A stretch of 64,000 nt of DNA, from contig CAMKRS010000003.1 of the NCBI GenBank assembly GCA_946415245.1, positions 1 to 64,000 of the forward strand, written 5' to 3'. Positions 34,189-42,873 of this stretch are shown in pieces. This stretch comes from an uncultured Prevotella sp. Lineage in GTDB: Bacteria > Bacteroidota > Bacteroidia > Bacteroidales > Bacteroidaceae. The stretch's first letter is position 1. Each line of letters starts with the position of its first letter. The translations under genes and the position numbers were made by a program. The notes beneath the pieces are model-generated. The model was given only the letters and a program-made list of their open reading frames with translations, did no database searches and was not told the origin of the DNA.

Positions 34189-35574
34189 ATGAAAAGAGCG
34201 GTAATAATACTATTCACTATTCACTTTTCACTATTCACTGCATCAGCACAAGATGTTGACGCCATGACGGGTGCTACGCAGCAAGCAGAAAAAACAGAGA
34301 AAAAGACAGAAAAGACAGATATCTTATCACGCCTGCATATCGGTGGCTATGGCGAGGCGGTGATGACACGCAACTTCTACAGCCAAAGTTTTAATCGTTA
34401 CAAGAAGCCTGAACTTTATACCGATGACAAAAGTCATGGACGTTTCGACCTGCCTCACGTGGTGCTGAATCTGGGCTACGATTTCGGTAAAGGATGGACC
34501 CTGGGTTCGGAGATTGAGTTTGAACACGGTGGCAATGGTACCGCTGTGGAAATAGAGGCCGAGGAGGCTGGCGAATACGAGGCCGAGGTGGAGAAAGGTG
34601 GCGAGGTGAACATCGAGCAGTTTTGGATTAACAAGGCATTCGCTGGCGGTAAGTTTAATATCAAAGCCGGTGAAATCATCGTACCCGTAGGTTATTCCAA
34701 CGCCCACCACGAGCCGAATCAGTTCTTTACCGTCTATCGTCCTGAGGGCGAGGCCACCATCATGCCCAACACCTGGCATCAGGTAGGACTCTCGCTATGG
34801 GGACAACTGAAAGACTGGCGTTATGAGGCGCAGTTGCTCTCAGGCCTGAACTCAGAGAGTTTTACGGCAGAGAACTTCGTACACTATGGTGCCACTAGTC
34901 CTTACGAGTTCAAAGTGGCAAATAACTATGCCGGTGCCGTACGTATCGACAACTATTCCGTCAAAGGTCTGCGCGTCGGACTGAGTGGCTATTACGGCTA
35001 TACCTTCCGCAACACCCTGCGCACACCTGGTTCAAAATATGACGACGTGACGGGTGCGCTGGGCATCGTGGCCCTCGACTTCTCGCTGAACCGTTGGAAC
35101 TGGATTGTACGAGGTAATATCGATTATGCCCATTTCAGCGATGCTGACGAGATTTCGGCCTATAACCAAGCAAACTGGACACACCACAAATATCAGGACG
35201 GCAATCCCCACCATTACTCAAATATTGGTAGCAATGCTGTGGCGTATGCCATCGAGGCAGGATACAATGTATTCTCACAGATACCTAAATTGAAGGATGA
35301 GAAGCTGTTTGTCTTCGGACGCTATGAGCACTACAACACGATGGCATCGGGTACCTACAAGTCGCTGTACCAGTATACGAAGAAATACCGTTGTGCCTTC
35401 GGTGTGAACTATTCACCTATGAAACAGATTACCATCAAGGGCGAATATTCCTACCGCTTCTTTGAGAAGCCGAACAACAATGGTCTGGCCTCTGATAGTC
35501 CGCTGTATAAGCAGCCCTATAACAATGAGCCGAGCGTGAGCATCGGCGTAACATATAGCGGCTGGTTTCTTTAA
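34189..35574 (+). CDS. Outer-membrane porin-like protein
   Basis: A 461-residue exported barrel. The signal peptide core IILFTIHFSLFTASAQ is encoded by a heptamer array (34208-34240). A Lys/Glu-rich linker (QQAEKTEKKTEKTD) and a 16-18-strand porin-like barrel starting LHIGGYGEAVMTRNFY and ending SIGVTYSGWFL follow. An acidic loop (AVEIEAEEAGEYEAEVEK) and H-H-rich segments may bind a cation. It is first in an operon with imelysin and a di-haem oxidoreductase, suggesting entry of iron or haem-linked substrate. Confidence 0.82.
   Translation: MKRAVIILFTIHFSLFTASAQDVDAMTGATQQAEKTEKKTEKTDILSRLHIGGYGEAVMTRNFYSQSFNRYKKPELYTDDKSHGRFDLPHVVLNLGYDFGKGWTLGSEIEFEHGGNGTAVEIEAEEAGEYEAEVEKGGEVNIEQFWINKAFAGGKFNIKAGEIIVPVGYSNAHHEPNQFFTVYRPEGEATIMPNTWHQVGLSLWGQLKDWRYEAQLLSGLNSESFTAENFVHYGATSPYEFKVANNYAGAVRIDNYSVKGLRVGLSGYYGYTFRNTLRTPGSKYDDVTGALGIVALDFSLNRWNWIVRGNIDYAHFSDADEISAYNQANWTHHKYQDGNPHHYSNIGSNAVAYAIEAGYNVFSQIPKLKDEKLFVFGRYEHYNTMASGTYKSLYQYTKKYRCAFGVNYSPMKQITIKGEYSYRFFEKPNNNGLASDSPLYKQPYNNEPSVSIGVTYSGWFL
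34208..34240. repeat. ACTATTC heptamer array encoding the porin signal core
   Basis: Four to five ACTATTC-like 7-mers in frame encode F-T-I-H-F-S-L-F-T, the hydrophobic core of the signal peptide. Confidence 0.9.
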
Positions 35575-35604
35575 TGAATAATGAATAATTAATAAATAAT
35601 AATT
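35571..35604. repeat. GAATAAT heptamer array before the imelysin gene
   Basis: GAATAAT-like units fill the gap from the porin stop to the ATG at 35608. Confidence 0.75.
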
Positions 35605-35607
35605 GAG

Positions 35608-36804
35608 ATGAAAAGCAAGAATCTATTGAAAATGGCAGCGCTGACTGTCGTACTTTCTGCAGGTTTCGTTTCGTGTTCAAGCGATGACGATGCAGACAAC
35701 ACCGTAGTGAATGGCTCTCAGGCAGCCCTCGATCAGGCTTGTGCTGATTGGAAGACCGCCCGTGCCAATTGGGAGAACACCGAGGCCTTCCTCTTCGGTG
35801 CTGCCGATGTCTACTCTATCGATCCCCACACCGACACATGGCCTGTAGCCGCCAACGACCTGGCCGATGTGCTGCGTGATGAGAAAGCGATGTCGAACCT
35901 CGACAACTTCATCAAAACCGCCAACTCAGGCATTCTGGGCTATCACGGTCTGGAGTATGTGCTCTTCCGTGAGGGTCAGCCGCGTAAGATTGACCAGATT
36001 ACCAATCTGGAGTATAACTACATCTGTGCTGTGGCTAAAGATCTCTACAACGCCACATCGACTTTGGAAGCTGCCTGGGACTCGAAAGAGAGCAATGCCG
36101 AGCGTCAGAAAATTGCCAAAGAGTATGTAGCCACTCACCTGGCTATTGACGATGATGGTAACCAAGAGGGTGCGCTGGAAGGTTTCCAAAACTTCGGCAA
36201 GGCCTTTAAGAACCCAGGTACAGGTGATTGGGAAACAGCCCTCGACGCTACGTTGGAGATTATCTCCGGCTGTCAGGACATCATCGGTGAGGTGGGTCAG
36301 TCAAAGATCGGTCTGCCCTATACGGGTGAGGATGCTTCTTACATCGAGTCACCTTATGCCTACAACTCCATCATCGACTTCTACGATAACATCGTGTCTT
36401 GCAAAAATGCCCTATATGGCAGCATGGGTGCTACCACGCCTAATGAAAAGTCGCTCATCTACTTCTGCAAGAATGCTGGTAATACCACGCTAGCAGCTCA
36501 GGCCAACACCGTTGTCAGCAAACTCGACAATGCACTGGCTAAGATCAAGGCCATGAAGGCGCCGTTTGCTCTCTATTACAGTGATGCATCTTGTAAGGTA
36601 GCCATTGATGCACTTGGTGAACTGGACGATGCCCTTGGTGAGCTGGCCGAGACGCTGAAGGCTTACGCAGGCAACGAGACCGTTGAGAATCAGTGTCAGG
36701 TAATAAACGAGAACTATGTCGACAACGTGGTTGTTGCCACCTATCGTCTCCTCGCTGATAATGCCCAGAAACTTTATCAGTCTATTGTGAATATTAAGAA
36801 ATAA
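35608..36804 (+). CDS. Imelysin-family (M75-like) lipoprotein
   Basis: A 398-residue lipoprotein (SAGFVSCSS). The imelysin/IrpA signature GxHxxE is present as GYHGLE (G111-E116) in SGILGYHGLEYVLF, and the helical repeats end in IVNIKK. The family binds iron or haem-related ligands at the cell surface or periplasm and is often iron-regulated. It lies 33 bp after the porin and 12 bp before the di-haem protein. Catalytic peptidase activity is doubtful for the family. Confidence 0.9.
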   Translation: MKSKNLLKMAALTVVLSAGFVSCSSDDDADNTVVNGSQAALDQACADWKTARANWENTEAFLFGAADVYSIDPHTDTWPVAANDLADVLRDEKAMSNLDNFIKTANSGILGYHGLEYVLFREGQPRKIDQITNLEYNYICAVAKDLYNATSTLEAAWDSKESNAERQKIAKEYVATHLAIDDDGNQEGALEGFQNFGKAFKNPGTGDWETALDATLEIISGCQDIIGEVGQSKIGLPYTGEDASYIESPYAYNSIIDFYDNIVSCKNALYGSMGATTPNEKSLIYFCKNAGNTTLAAQANTVVSKLDNALAKIKAMKAPFALYYSDASCKVAIDALGELDDALGELAETLKAYAGNETVENQCQVINENYVDNVVVATYRLLADNAQKLYQSIVNIKK

Positions 36805-36816
36805 AACTTTTAGCTT

Positions 36817-38526
36817 ATGAACAGACTATCATTCTTTGGTAGTATGCTATTAGGTGCCTTCATCACCGTCGGATGTTCCGACGGTGATGATGCCGCTAAT
36901 CCCACCACATGGGATATCGGCGAACCTACGACTACCGATTATCCAGAAGATTACTATGCCGGAGGTCTGCTCGGTACCACTGCCGAGAACTCTTCCACAG
37001 CTTTCAAACAGCCCTCGAAGGCGGTTGAAACCGCAGGCATGATGACGGCCTTCAACGAAGGCGAGTATCTCTTTGAGAAAGACTACAACACCAACACCGA
37101 TGGCGCTTTCCACGGACTGGGTCCTGTCTATGTGCGTCGCGGTTGTCTCTATTGTCACCCAGGCTACGGTCACGGTGCCCGTCAGACAGACTACAAGGCC
37201 GATACCCATCGCAACGGTTATCTGCTCGTCATCTACGACAAGACCACCAATGCCTACATTCGTTCGGTGGCTGGTATGCCGCAGACGGGAGCCGTAAAAC
37301 CTTTCAAGGCGCCTATCGACGAGAATCAGATCCGTATTGCGTGGAACAACTATACTGACGAATGGGGCAATCAGTTCCCTGATGGTGAAACCTATTCACT
37401 CATCTATCCTGAAGTATCCATCCCCTACTCTGCCTACTATGCACCTGTGATTGTGGCCCGTGGCGGTAGCGATGTAACACTGGATGAGGCTCAGTATAAT
37501 AACGAGATTGGTGTATTGCTCGAATCCACCATCGGTATCTACGGCACAGGTCTGACGGATGCCATTCCCGATGAAGATATCACTGCGCAATGGAAGTCGG
37601 AGAGCGACTATTTCAACAGCATCGGCAAGACTGATGCCCTGAACCCTGTTATGTGGGATCAGACGACCGGCACTTGGAAGAGCTATTACAGCAATTCACT
37701 GCAGGGTGATGGCACAAAGTATGTGCGTCGCTATACCTATGCGATGTCGCGTGGTCCTATCCTCGATGCTGCTGGTGCCAACGCTATTTGGAACATCACC
37801 AATGTGACACGCTCCGATCGTCGTTATCACTACCTCGATCTTGCCGGCATCTATTATGCCACAAAGTCATCACAGGATCCAGAGGTACAGGCAGGATTCA
37901 CAGACTACATCAATCGCATCGATCCCACAGGTGCTCATCCCGAGTGGCATACAGGCAACCTCGAGAAAGATATCTACACCTATCTCACCAGCAAACAACT
38001 GGATGCTGAGATGACTGATGCACAGTACAAGAACCTCATGATCTGGCATCGTGGACTGGCTGTTCCTGCAGCCCGTAACACCACCACCGAGGACTTTAAG
38101 AAAGGCAAGGAACTTTTCTCGCAGATTGGCTGTGCCAATTGTCACCGTCCCTCGTGGCAGACGGGTGAGGATCATATTCAGGATCCCGCCAAGTTCTTTA
38201 CCTCTGACAGTGATATGCCGCGCTATCCGCATCAGAAGATCTGGCCTTACACCGACTTCGTACAGCACCGCTTGTGGATGAAGAACGACATCCGCACGGG
38301 TTGGTGTCGTACTACCCCGCTATGGGGACGTGGTCTCGCTGGCAAGACCGGCAGTGGTGTGGAGCGCTTGCACGACTGTCGTGCTCGTAATGTGTTGGAG
38401 GCCATCATGTGGCACGGGTGTAAGAACGAGGGCGGAACGAGCGATGCCTACCAGACCGTTGTGAAGTTCCGCAACCTGACGAAGAAGGAACGCGAGCAAT
38501 TGATTTACTTTATTGAATCCATTTAA
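36817..38526 (+). CDS. Di-haem oxidoreductase (DHOR/thiol oxidoreductase-like), lipoprotein
   Basis: A 569-residue protein with a lipoprotein signal (FITVGCSDG). Two haem c sites are seen: CLYCH at 110-114 and CANCH at 439-443. The sequence KGKELFSQIGCANCHRPSW matches the cytochrome c peroxidase-like half of DHOR proteins. It is probably a periplasmic electron-transfer or peroxidase enzyme working with imelysin. The next gene, CcsBA, ligates haem to CxxCH proteins, which supports function. Confidence 0.9.
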   Translation: MNRLSFFGSMLLGAFITVGCSDGDDAANPTTWDIGEPTTTDYPEDYYAGGLLGTTAENSSTAFKQPSKAVETAGMMTAFNEGEYLFEKDYNTNTDGAFHGLGPVYVRRGCLYCHPGYGHGARQTDYKADTHRNGYLLVIYDKTTNAYIRSVAGMPQTGAVKPFKAPIDENQIRIAWNNYTDEWGNQFPDGETYSLIYPEVSIPYSAYYAPVIVARGGSDVTLDEAQYNNEIGVLLESTIGIYGTGLTDAIPDEDITAQWKSESDYFNSIGKTDALNPVMWDQTTGTWKSYYSNSLQGDGTKYVRRYTYAMSRGPILDAAGANAIWNITNVTRSDRRYHYLDLAGIYYATKSSQDPEVQAGFTDYINRIDPTGAHPEWHTGNLEKDIYTYLTSKQLDAEMTDAQYKNLMIWHRGLAVPAARNTTTEDFKKGKELFSQIGCANCHRPSWQTGEDHIQDPAKFFTSDSDMPRYPHQKIWPYTDFVQHRLWMKNDIRTGWCRTTPLWGRGLAGKTGSGVERLHDCRARNVLEAIMWHGCKNEGGTSDAYQTVVKFRNLTKKEREQLIYFIESI

Positions 38527-38561
38527 CGGCTATAGGTATTGCGTTTTTCGATTTAATTTCG

Positions 38562-38569
38562 TACCTTTG
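38562..38569 (+). promoter_or_regulatory. -7 box TACCTTTG six bases from the CcsBA start
   Basis: TACCTTTG ends at 38569 and the ATG is at 38576. A start point at the usual distance would give a leaderless or nearly leaderless mRNA. Confidence 0.65.
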
Positions 38570-38575
38570 CAGCCG

Positions 38576-40657
38576 ATGAAATGGACAAAGATAACCGTCT
38601 GCTCCCTATACACGCTCATTGTAGTGTGTATAGGGTTTGCTACTGTCATAGAAAAATACCGCGGCACCACGTTTGTCAGTGAGCATATCTATGGTGCTTG
38701 GTGGTTTTCTGCACTATGGGCAGTACTCACCATAGTGGCACTTGTCTATATCATCCAGCAACGGTTGTATAAGCGCCTGGCGGTGATGTTGCTCCACCTG
38801 TCGTTTGTGGTGATATTGGCAGGTGCACTCACCACACACCTCTTTGCCCGCAGAGGCATCGTCAGACTTAGGACTAATGTGCCAGAAATGATTTTCATCG
38901 ATAAAGACAATAGGGTGGAACATTTGCCTTTCTCACTGACACTGAAGGAGTTTCGTATCATCAACTATCCTGGCACCGATGCGCCACTCGACTATCAGAG
39001 CATCGTCAAAAGTGGTAATGACGAGGTCGTCGTCTCTATGAACCACATCGGCAATATCGATGGCTACCGCCTGTTCCAGCAGAGCTACGACACCGATGGC
39101 GAGGGTGTGACACTGGGTATCAGCCATGATCCCTACGGTATCGCCATCACCTACGTGGGCTATCTTTTACTATTGATAGGTATCATCGCCACCCTATTGT
39201 CGCGAAAGACCCAGATGCGCTCGCTTTATCGCAAAGCCATCGCGGTGACAGTGCTTTTCTTCGGCATGAACACTGGCGCGGTAGCAAATTCTTGCGTCCC
39301 TTCGGTAGCAAGCGGCATAGCCGAGTCTTCACTCTTCACTCTTCACTCTTCACTTCCTGTCGTAGACGCAGACATCGCCCACCGCATGGGCACCATCCAT
39401 GTGCTCTACAACAACCGCATCTGTCCGCTCAACACCGTCGCCACCGACTTCACCATGAAGCTTACGGGTAGTGCTTCGTGGAAAGGTTATTCTGCCGACG
39501 AGGTGTTTTTCAGTTGGATGATCTATTACATGCCGTGGGAGGAAGAGTTGCTCAAAAATAACCCCAAGCAGAAAGGTGCTGAGGAAAGGAAAGCTATCGT
39601 CGAGATGTTCTACAACGGACAGTTTACCAAAATATTCCCCTATCGTTTAGACGACGCCGTCAGTTGGTACTCGCCAGGCGGACAGGTATTACCGAGGGAG
39701 ATTCCCGTCAAGGAACAGTTCTTCATCAAGCAGTCGATGGACTTTCTCACTGAAGCCATCGTCACAGGACAGCGCGACCGTGCCTTTGAGATTATTGCGA
39801 AGATCAAACTCTTCCAACAAGACATGATCGGCGACGTCTTGCCCAGCAAGAGCAAAACCCAGGCAGAACTCTTCTTTAATAAGATGTACAGTCAGAAGTG
39901 GCCGGTATTCCTATCACTGACGCTCAGCCTGCTGCTGTGTATCGCTATGCTCTTTTGGCGGAAGCGAGTGATTCGCTATTCTCTTTTCACTTTTGCTTTC
40001 CTCCTCTTCGCTTACATCACTCTCTCGCTTGGCTTACGCTGGTGGCTTGGTGGTCATATCCCCGTGAGCAATGGCCCAGAGACTATGCTCTTCATGGCAT
40101 GGGTGATGCTTTTGCTCACCATCCTGATACAAAAGAAATTCCCCATCATCCTGGCTTTCGGACCACTCATAAGCTCTTTCTGTCTCTTGGTGGCTATGCT
40201 CGGCGGCAGCAGTTCTCAGCTTACACCTCTCATGCCTGTGTTGCAGTCGCCGTTGCTGTCCATCCACGTGATGACCGTCATGTGCGCCTACGCCCTCTTT
40301 GCCTTGCAGATGCTCTTAGGCATCTACGCCTTTGGGGCCCCCAACTCCAACTTGGAGCGAATCACGGCTCTTTCGCAACTCTTGCTCTACCCAGCCGTTT
40401 TCCTGCTTACCATCGGTATCTTCCTTGGTGCTGTCTGGGCCAATGTATCGTGGGGAAACTACTGGTCGTGGGATCCTAAAGAGTCGTGGGCACTCATCAC
40501 CCTCATGGTCTATGCTGTCCCACTCCACAAGTCGTCTATCAGCCGCTTCCGCAGCACCCGCTTTTACCACAGCTACATGATCTGTGCCTTCCTCGCCGTC
40601 ATCATCACCTATTTCGGTGTGAATTACCTGTTGGGAGGAATGCACAGTTATGCCTGA
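38576..40657 (+). CDS. ccsBA: Cytochrome c biogenesis protein CcsBA (ResB-CcsA fusion)
   Basis: A 693-residue fused haem exporter/ligase of cytochrome c maturation system II. The N-terminal ResB-like part has helices at 5-25, 40-80 and 200-215 and a periplasmic domain. The C-terminal CcsA part has the WWD-type haem motif WGNYWSWDPKESW at about 626. The ATG at 38576 follows a promoter by 6 bp. A heptamer array (39326-39357) encodes SLFTLHSSL in the periplasmic domain. It probably matures the di-haem protein encoded just upstream. Confidence 0.92.
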   Translation: MKWTKITVCSLYTLIVVCIGFATVIEKYRGTTFVSEHIYGAWWFSALWAVLTIVALVYIIQQRLYKRLAVMLLHLSFVVILAGALTTHLFARRGIVRLRTNVPEMIFIDKDNRVEHLPFSLTLKEFRIINYPGTDAPLDYQSIVKSGNDEVVVSMNHIGNIDGYRLFQQSYDTDGEGVTLGISHDPYGIAITYVGYLLLLIGIIATLLSRKTQMRSLYRKAIAVTVLFFGMNTGAVANSCVPSVASGIAESSLFTLHSSLPVVDADIAHRMGTIHVLYNNRICPLNTVATDFTMKLTGSASWKGYSADEVFFSWMIYYMPWEEELLKNNPKQKGAEERKAIVEMFYNGQFTKIFPYRLDDAVSWYSPGGQVLPREIPVKEQFFIKQSMDFLTEAIVTGQRDRAFEIIAKIKLFQQDMIGDVLPSKSKTQAELFFNKMYSQKWPVFLSLTLSLLLCIAMLFWRKRVIRYSLFTFAFLLFAYITLSLGLRWWLGGHIPVSNGPETMLFMAWVMLLLTILIQKKFPIILAFGPLISSFCLLVAMLGGSSSQLTPLMPVLQSPLLSIHVMTVMCAYALFALQMLLGIYAFGAPNSNLERITALSQLLLYPAVFLLTIGIFLGAVWANVSWGNYWSWDPKESWALITLMVYAVPLHKSSISRFRSTRFYHSYMICAFLAVIITYFGVNYLLGGMHSYA
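39326..39357. repeat. Intragenic CACTCTT heptamer array in ccsBA
   Basis: CACTCTT three times, then CACTTCC. It is in frame and preceded by a GC-rich stretch with direct GGTAGCAA repeats (39286-39312). Confidence 0.92.
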
Positions 40658-40661
40658 TTTC

Positions 40662-41309
40662 TTAAATATAAAATTCTGAGGAATCTACCAATCCTGCTCG
40701 TAAAGCGTATTTGATGACCTCGTGAGCCGTATTGACACCGAGTTTGCGGAAGATGTTCTTGCGGTGAGTAGTGATGGTGTGGACACTCGAGAAGCGCTCG
40801 TTGGCAATCTCTTTGGTGGTCTTGCCCTGAGCGATAGCACGCACGATCTCCGTCTCCGTCTCCGTCAGGATGCTGGGGTTCTCTTCATCTTCCTGTTGCT
40901 GGTTGATGATCACTTCCAACGCCCGCTGACTGATATGACGGTTGTGACGGCTGACAGCATCGAGGGCATCGCGGATATCCTTCAGCGGACCATCCTTGAA
41001 CACGATGCTGAACTGGTGGGATGAATAGACCACGCGGCGCAGGAACTGCGGAGTGAGTTCATCGCTGATGAGAATCCACTCTGACAGTGCAAAACGCTCA
41101 GCGACAATCAGCAACTGATCCTCGTCGGCGAAGTCGAACAGCGTGTAGTCGAGCAGCACGACAGCATTCTCGTGTTCCTTCAACAGCTGAACGAGTCCGG
41201 CCTTGTCGCTAGCCTTGTAGATGTCGTTTTCACCCTTCTGGCGAATCAGACTCTCCAGCGCGAACCGCGTCAGTTCCTGATTGTCTGCTAAGATATATTT
41301 TCCCATCAT
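40662..41309 (-). CDS. LuxR-type two-domain response regulator
   Basis: A 215-residue protein. The receiver-like domain (residues 1-120) has VVLLDYTLFDFADEDQ with the candidate phospho-Asp D54. The C-terminal HTH is LTETETEIVRAIAQGKTTKEIANERFSSVHTITTHRKNIFRKL. No histidine kinase is adjacent. It is convergent with CcsBA, ending 4 bp apart. Its HTH resembles that of the hemerythrin regulator, so both may act on the haem/iron block. Confidence 0.88.
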   Translation of the reverse strand: MMGKYILADNQELTRFALESLIRQKGENDIYKASDKAGLVQLLKEHENAVVLLDYTLFDFADEDQLLIVAERFALSEWILISDELTPQFLRRVVYSSHQFSIVFKDGPLKDIRDALDAVSRHNRHISQRALEVIINQQQEDEENPSILTETETEIVRAIAQGKTTKEIANERFSSVHTITTHRKNIFRKLGVNTAHEVIKYALRAGLVDSSEFYI

Positions 41310-41324
41310 TTACCTATTTGCGTG

Positions 41325-41332
41325 CAAAGGTA
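41325..41332 (-). promoter_or_regulatory. -7 box TACCTTTG for the response regulator
   Basis: Minus-strand TACCTTTG, 15 bp before the ATG at 41309. It lies between the regulator and the end of the sulfhydrylase gene. Confidence 0.65.
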
Positions 41333-41343
41333 CAAACTTTTTT

Positions 41344-42630
41344 TTAAATTTTGTCGAGTGCCTGCGACAAATCATCAATGATGTCGTCGATATGCTCTGT
41401 ACCGATACTCAGACGGATGGTCGACGGTGTGATGTGCTGCTCGGCAAGTTCCTCAGGCGAGAGCTGTGAGTGGGTGGTGGTGTAAGGATGGATCACCAGA
41501 CTTTTCACATCGGCCACATTGGCCAGCAACGAGAAGATCTGCAAGGCATCGATGAACTTCCAGGCCTCTTCCTGTCCACCCTTGATCTCGAAGGTGAAGA
41601 TCGAGGCACCACCGTTGGGGAAATACTTCTGATACAACTTGTGGTCGTGATGACTCTCGAGGGCCGGATGGTTCACCTTGGCCACCTTCGGATGGTTGGC
41701 GAGAAAATCGACGACCTTCAGGGCATTCTCCACATGACGCTCTACACGCAGACTCAATGTCTCAACACCCTGCAAGAGGATGAAGGCATTGAAGGGCGAG
41801 ATAGCAGCACCGGTATCACGCAGGATGACGGCACGGATGCGGGTGACGTAAGCGGCTGCACCTACTGCATCAGCAAAGACGATACCATGATACGAGGGAT
41901 CGGGCTTAGAGAGCGTGGGGAACTTGTCGTTCTGTTTCCAATCGAACTTACCACCATCGACGATGACACCACCGAGGCTTGAACCGTGACCACCCAGGAA
42001 CTTCGTTGCCGAATGCACCACAATGTCAGCTCCGTGCTCCAACGGACGAATCAGATACGGTGTACCAAACGTGTTGTCGACGATAAACGGAATACCGTGC
42101 TTGTGGGCCACAGCTGCCACACCTTCGAGGTCGAGCACGTCAGAGTTGGGGTTGCCGAAAGTCTCGGCATATACTACTTTTGTGTTGGGTTGGATAGCAG
42201 CTTCGAGGGCCTCGAGGTCGTTCACATTGATAATCGTATTCGTGATGCCCTGAGTAGCCAGCGTGTGGGTAATCAGGTTGTATGAACCACCATAGAGGTT
42301 ATCAGCAGCCACGATATGATCGCCATTCTGTACGATGTTCTGCAGCGCATAGGTGATAGCAGCAGCACCAGAGGCAACTGCCAATCCGGCTACACCACCC
42401 TCGAGGGCAGCAACGCGATCCTCGAACACACCCTGAGTCGAATTGGTCAGACGACCATAGATATTACCTGCATCGCGAAGACCGAAACGGTCGGCTGCGT
42501 GCTGAGAGTTGTGGAACACATACGACGTGGTCTGATAGATGGGCACTGCGCGAGCGTCAGTTGCGGGGTCTGCCTGTTCCTGGCCTACATGAAGCTGTAA
42601 AGTCTCAAACTTGTAATTCTTTGTACTCAT
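41344..42630 (-). CDS. metY: O-acetylhomoserine aminocarboxypropyltransferase (sulfhydrylase)
   Basis: A 428-residue gamma-family PLP enzyme. PLP lysine K210 lies in SATKFLGGHGSSLGG. TTSYVFHNSQHAADRFGL and NIYGRLTNSTQGVFEDRVAALEGG are the standard N-terminal motifs of MetY. It makes homocysteine from O-acetylhomoserine and sulfide in the cytoplasm. A leader of about 105 nt with a hairpin precedes it, and an Lrp-type regulator is divergent. Confidence 0.92.
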   Translation of the reverse strand: MSTKNYKFETLQLHVGQEQADPATDARAVPIYQTTSYVFHNSQHAADRFGLRDAGNIYGRLTNSTQGVFEDRVAALEGGVAGLAVASGAAAITYALQNIVQNGDHIVAADNLYGGSYNLITHTLATQGITNTIINVNDLEALEAAIQPNTKVVYAETFGNPNSDVLDLEGVAAVAHKHGIPFIVDNTFGTPYLIRPLEHGADIVVHSATKFLGGHGSSLGGVIVDGGKFDWKQNDKFPTLSKPDPSYHGIVFADAVGAAAYVTRIRAVILRDTGAAISPFNAFILLQGVETLSLRVERHVENALKVVDFLANHPKVAKVNHPALESHHDHKLYQKYFPNGGASIFTFEIKGGQEEAWKFIDALQIFSLLANVADVKSLVIHPYTTTHSQLSPEELAEQHITPSTIRLSIGTEHIDDIIDDLSQALDKI

Positions 42631-42692
42631 AACCTTATCCTTTCTTAATTTTTAATTGTTAATACTGTTTCTATTCCCTTTTGGTTTACGCC

Positions 42693-42716
42693 GCTTTCCT
42701 GATTGACAGGAAAAGC
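42693..42716 (-). promoter_or_regulatory. Hairpin in the leader of the sulfhydrylase gene
   Basis: GCTTTCCTG (42693-42701) pairs with CAGGAAAAGC (42707-42716) around a 5-nt loop. On the mRNA it is followed by GTAAACC and an AAGGGAAT stretch. It could be part of a regulatory leader such as a SAM-sensing RNA, but this is unproven. Confidence 0.4.
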
Positions 42717-42737
42717 TCAAATGTCTTTTCGACGGTG

Positions 42738-42745
42738 CAAAGGTA
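42738..42745 (-). promoter_or_regulatory. -7 box TACCTTTG for metY
   Basis: Minus-strand TACCTTTG, 107 bp before the metY ATG, an unusually long leader for this window. Confidence 0.65.
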
Positions 42746-42796
42746 CGAACTTTAGAAATATCTTCCAAATTTCTTGCAGAATTCAGAAAATATCGC

Positions 42797-42804
42797 TATA
42801 TTTG
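42797..42804 (+). promoter_or_regulatory. -7 box TATATTTG for the Lrp-type gene
   Basis: TATATTTG, 69 bp before the ATG at 42874. It is back to back with the metY promoter. Confidence 0.6.
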
Positions 42805-42873
42805 CAGCCGAGAAAGAAAATCTTTCCATACAGGCCCCTTTTGAGCGCCTCAAACAGAATAAAAATCTAAATT

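Noticed and set aside
42631..42745. Naming the metY leader a SAM riboswitch
   Set aside because: Only loose likeness to SAM-II landmarks; pairing could not be confirmed by eye, so it is kept as a question.
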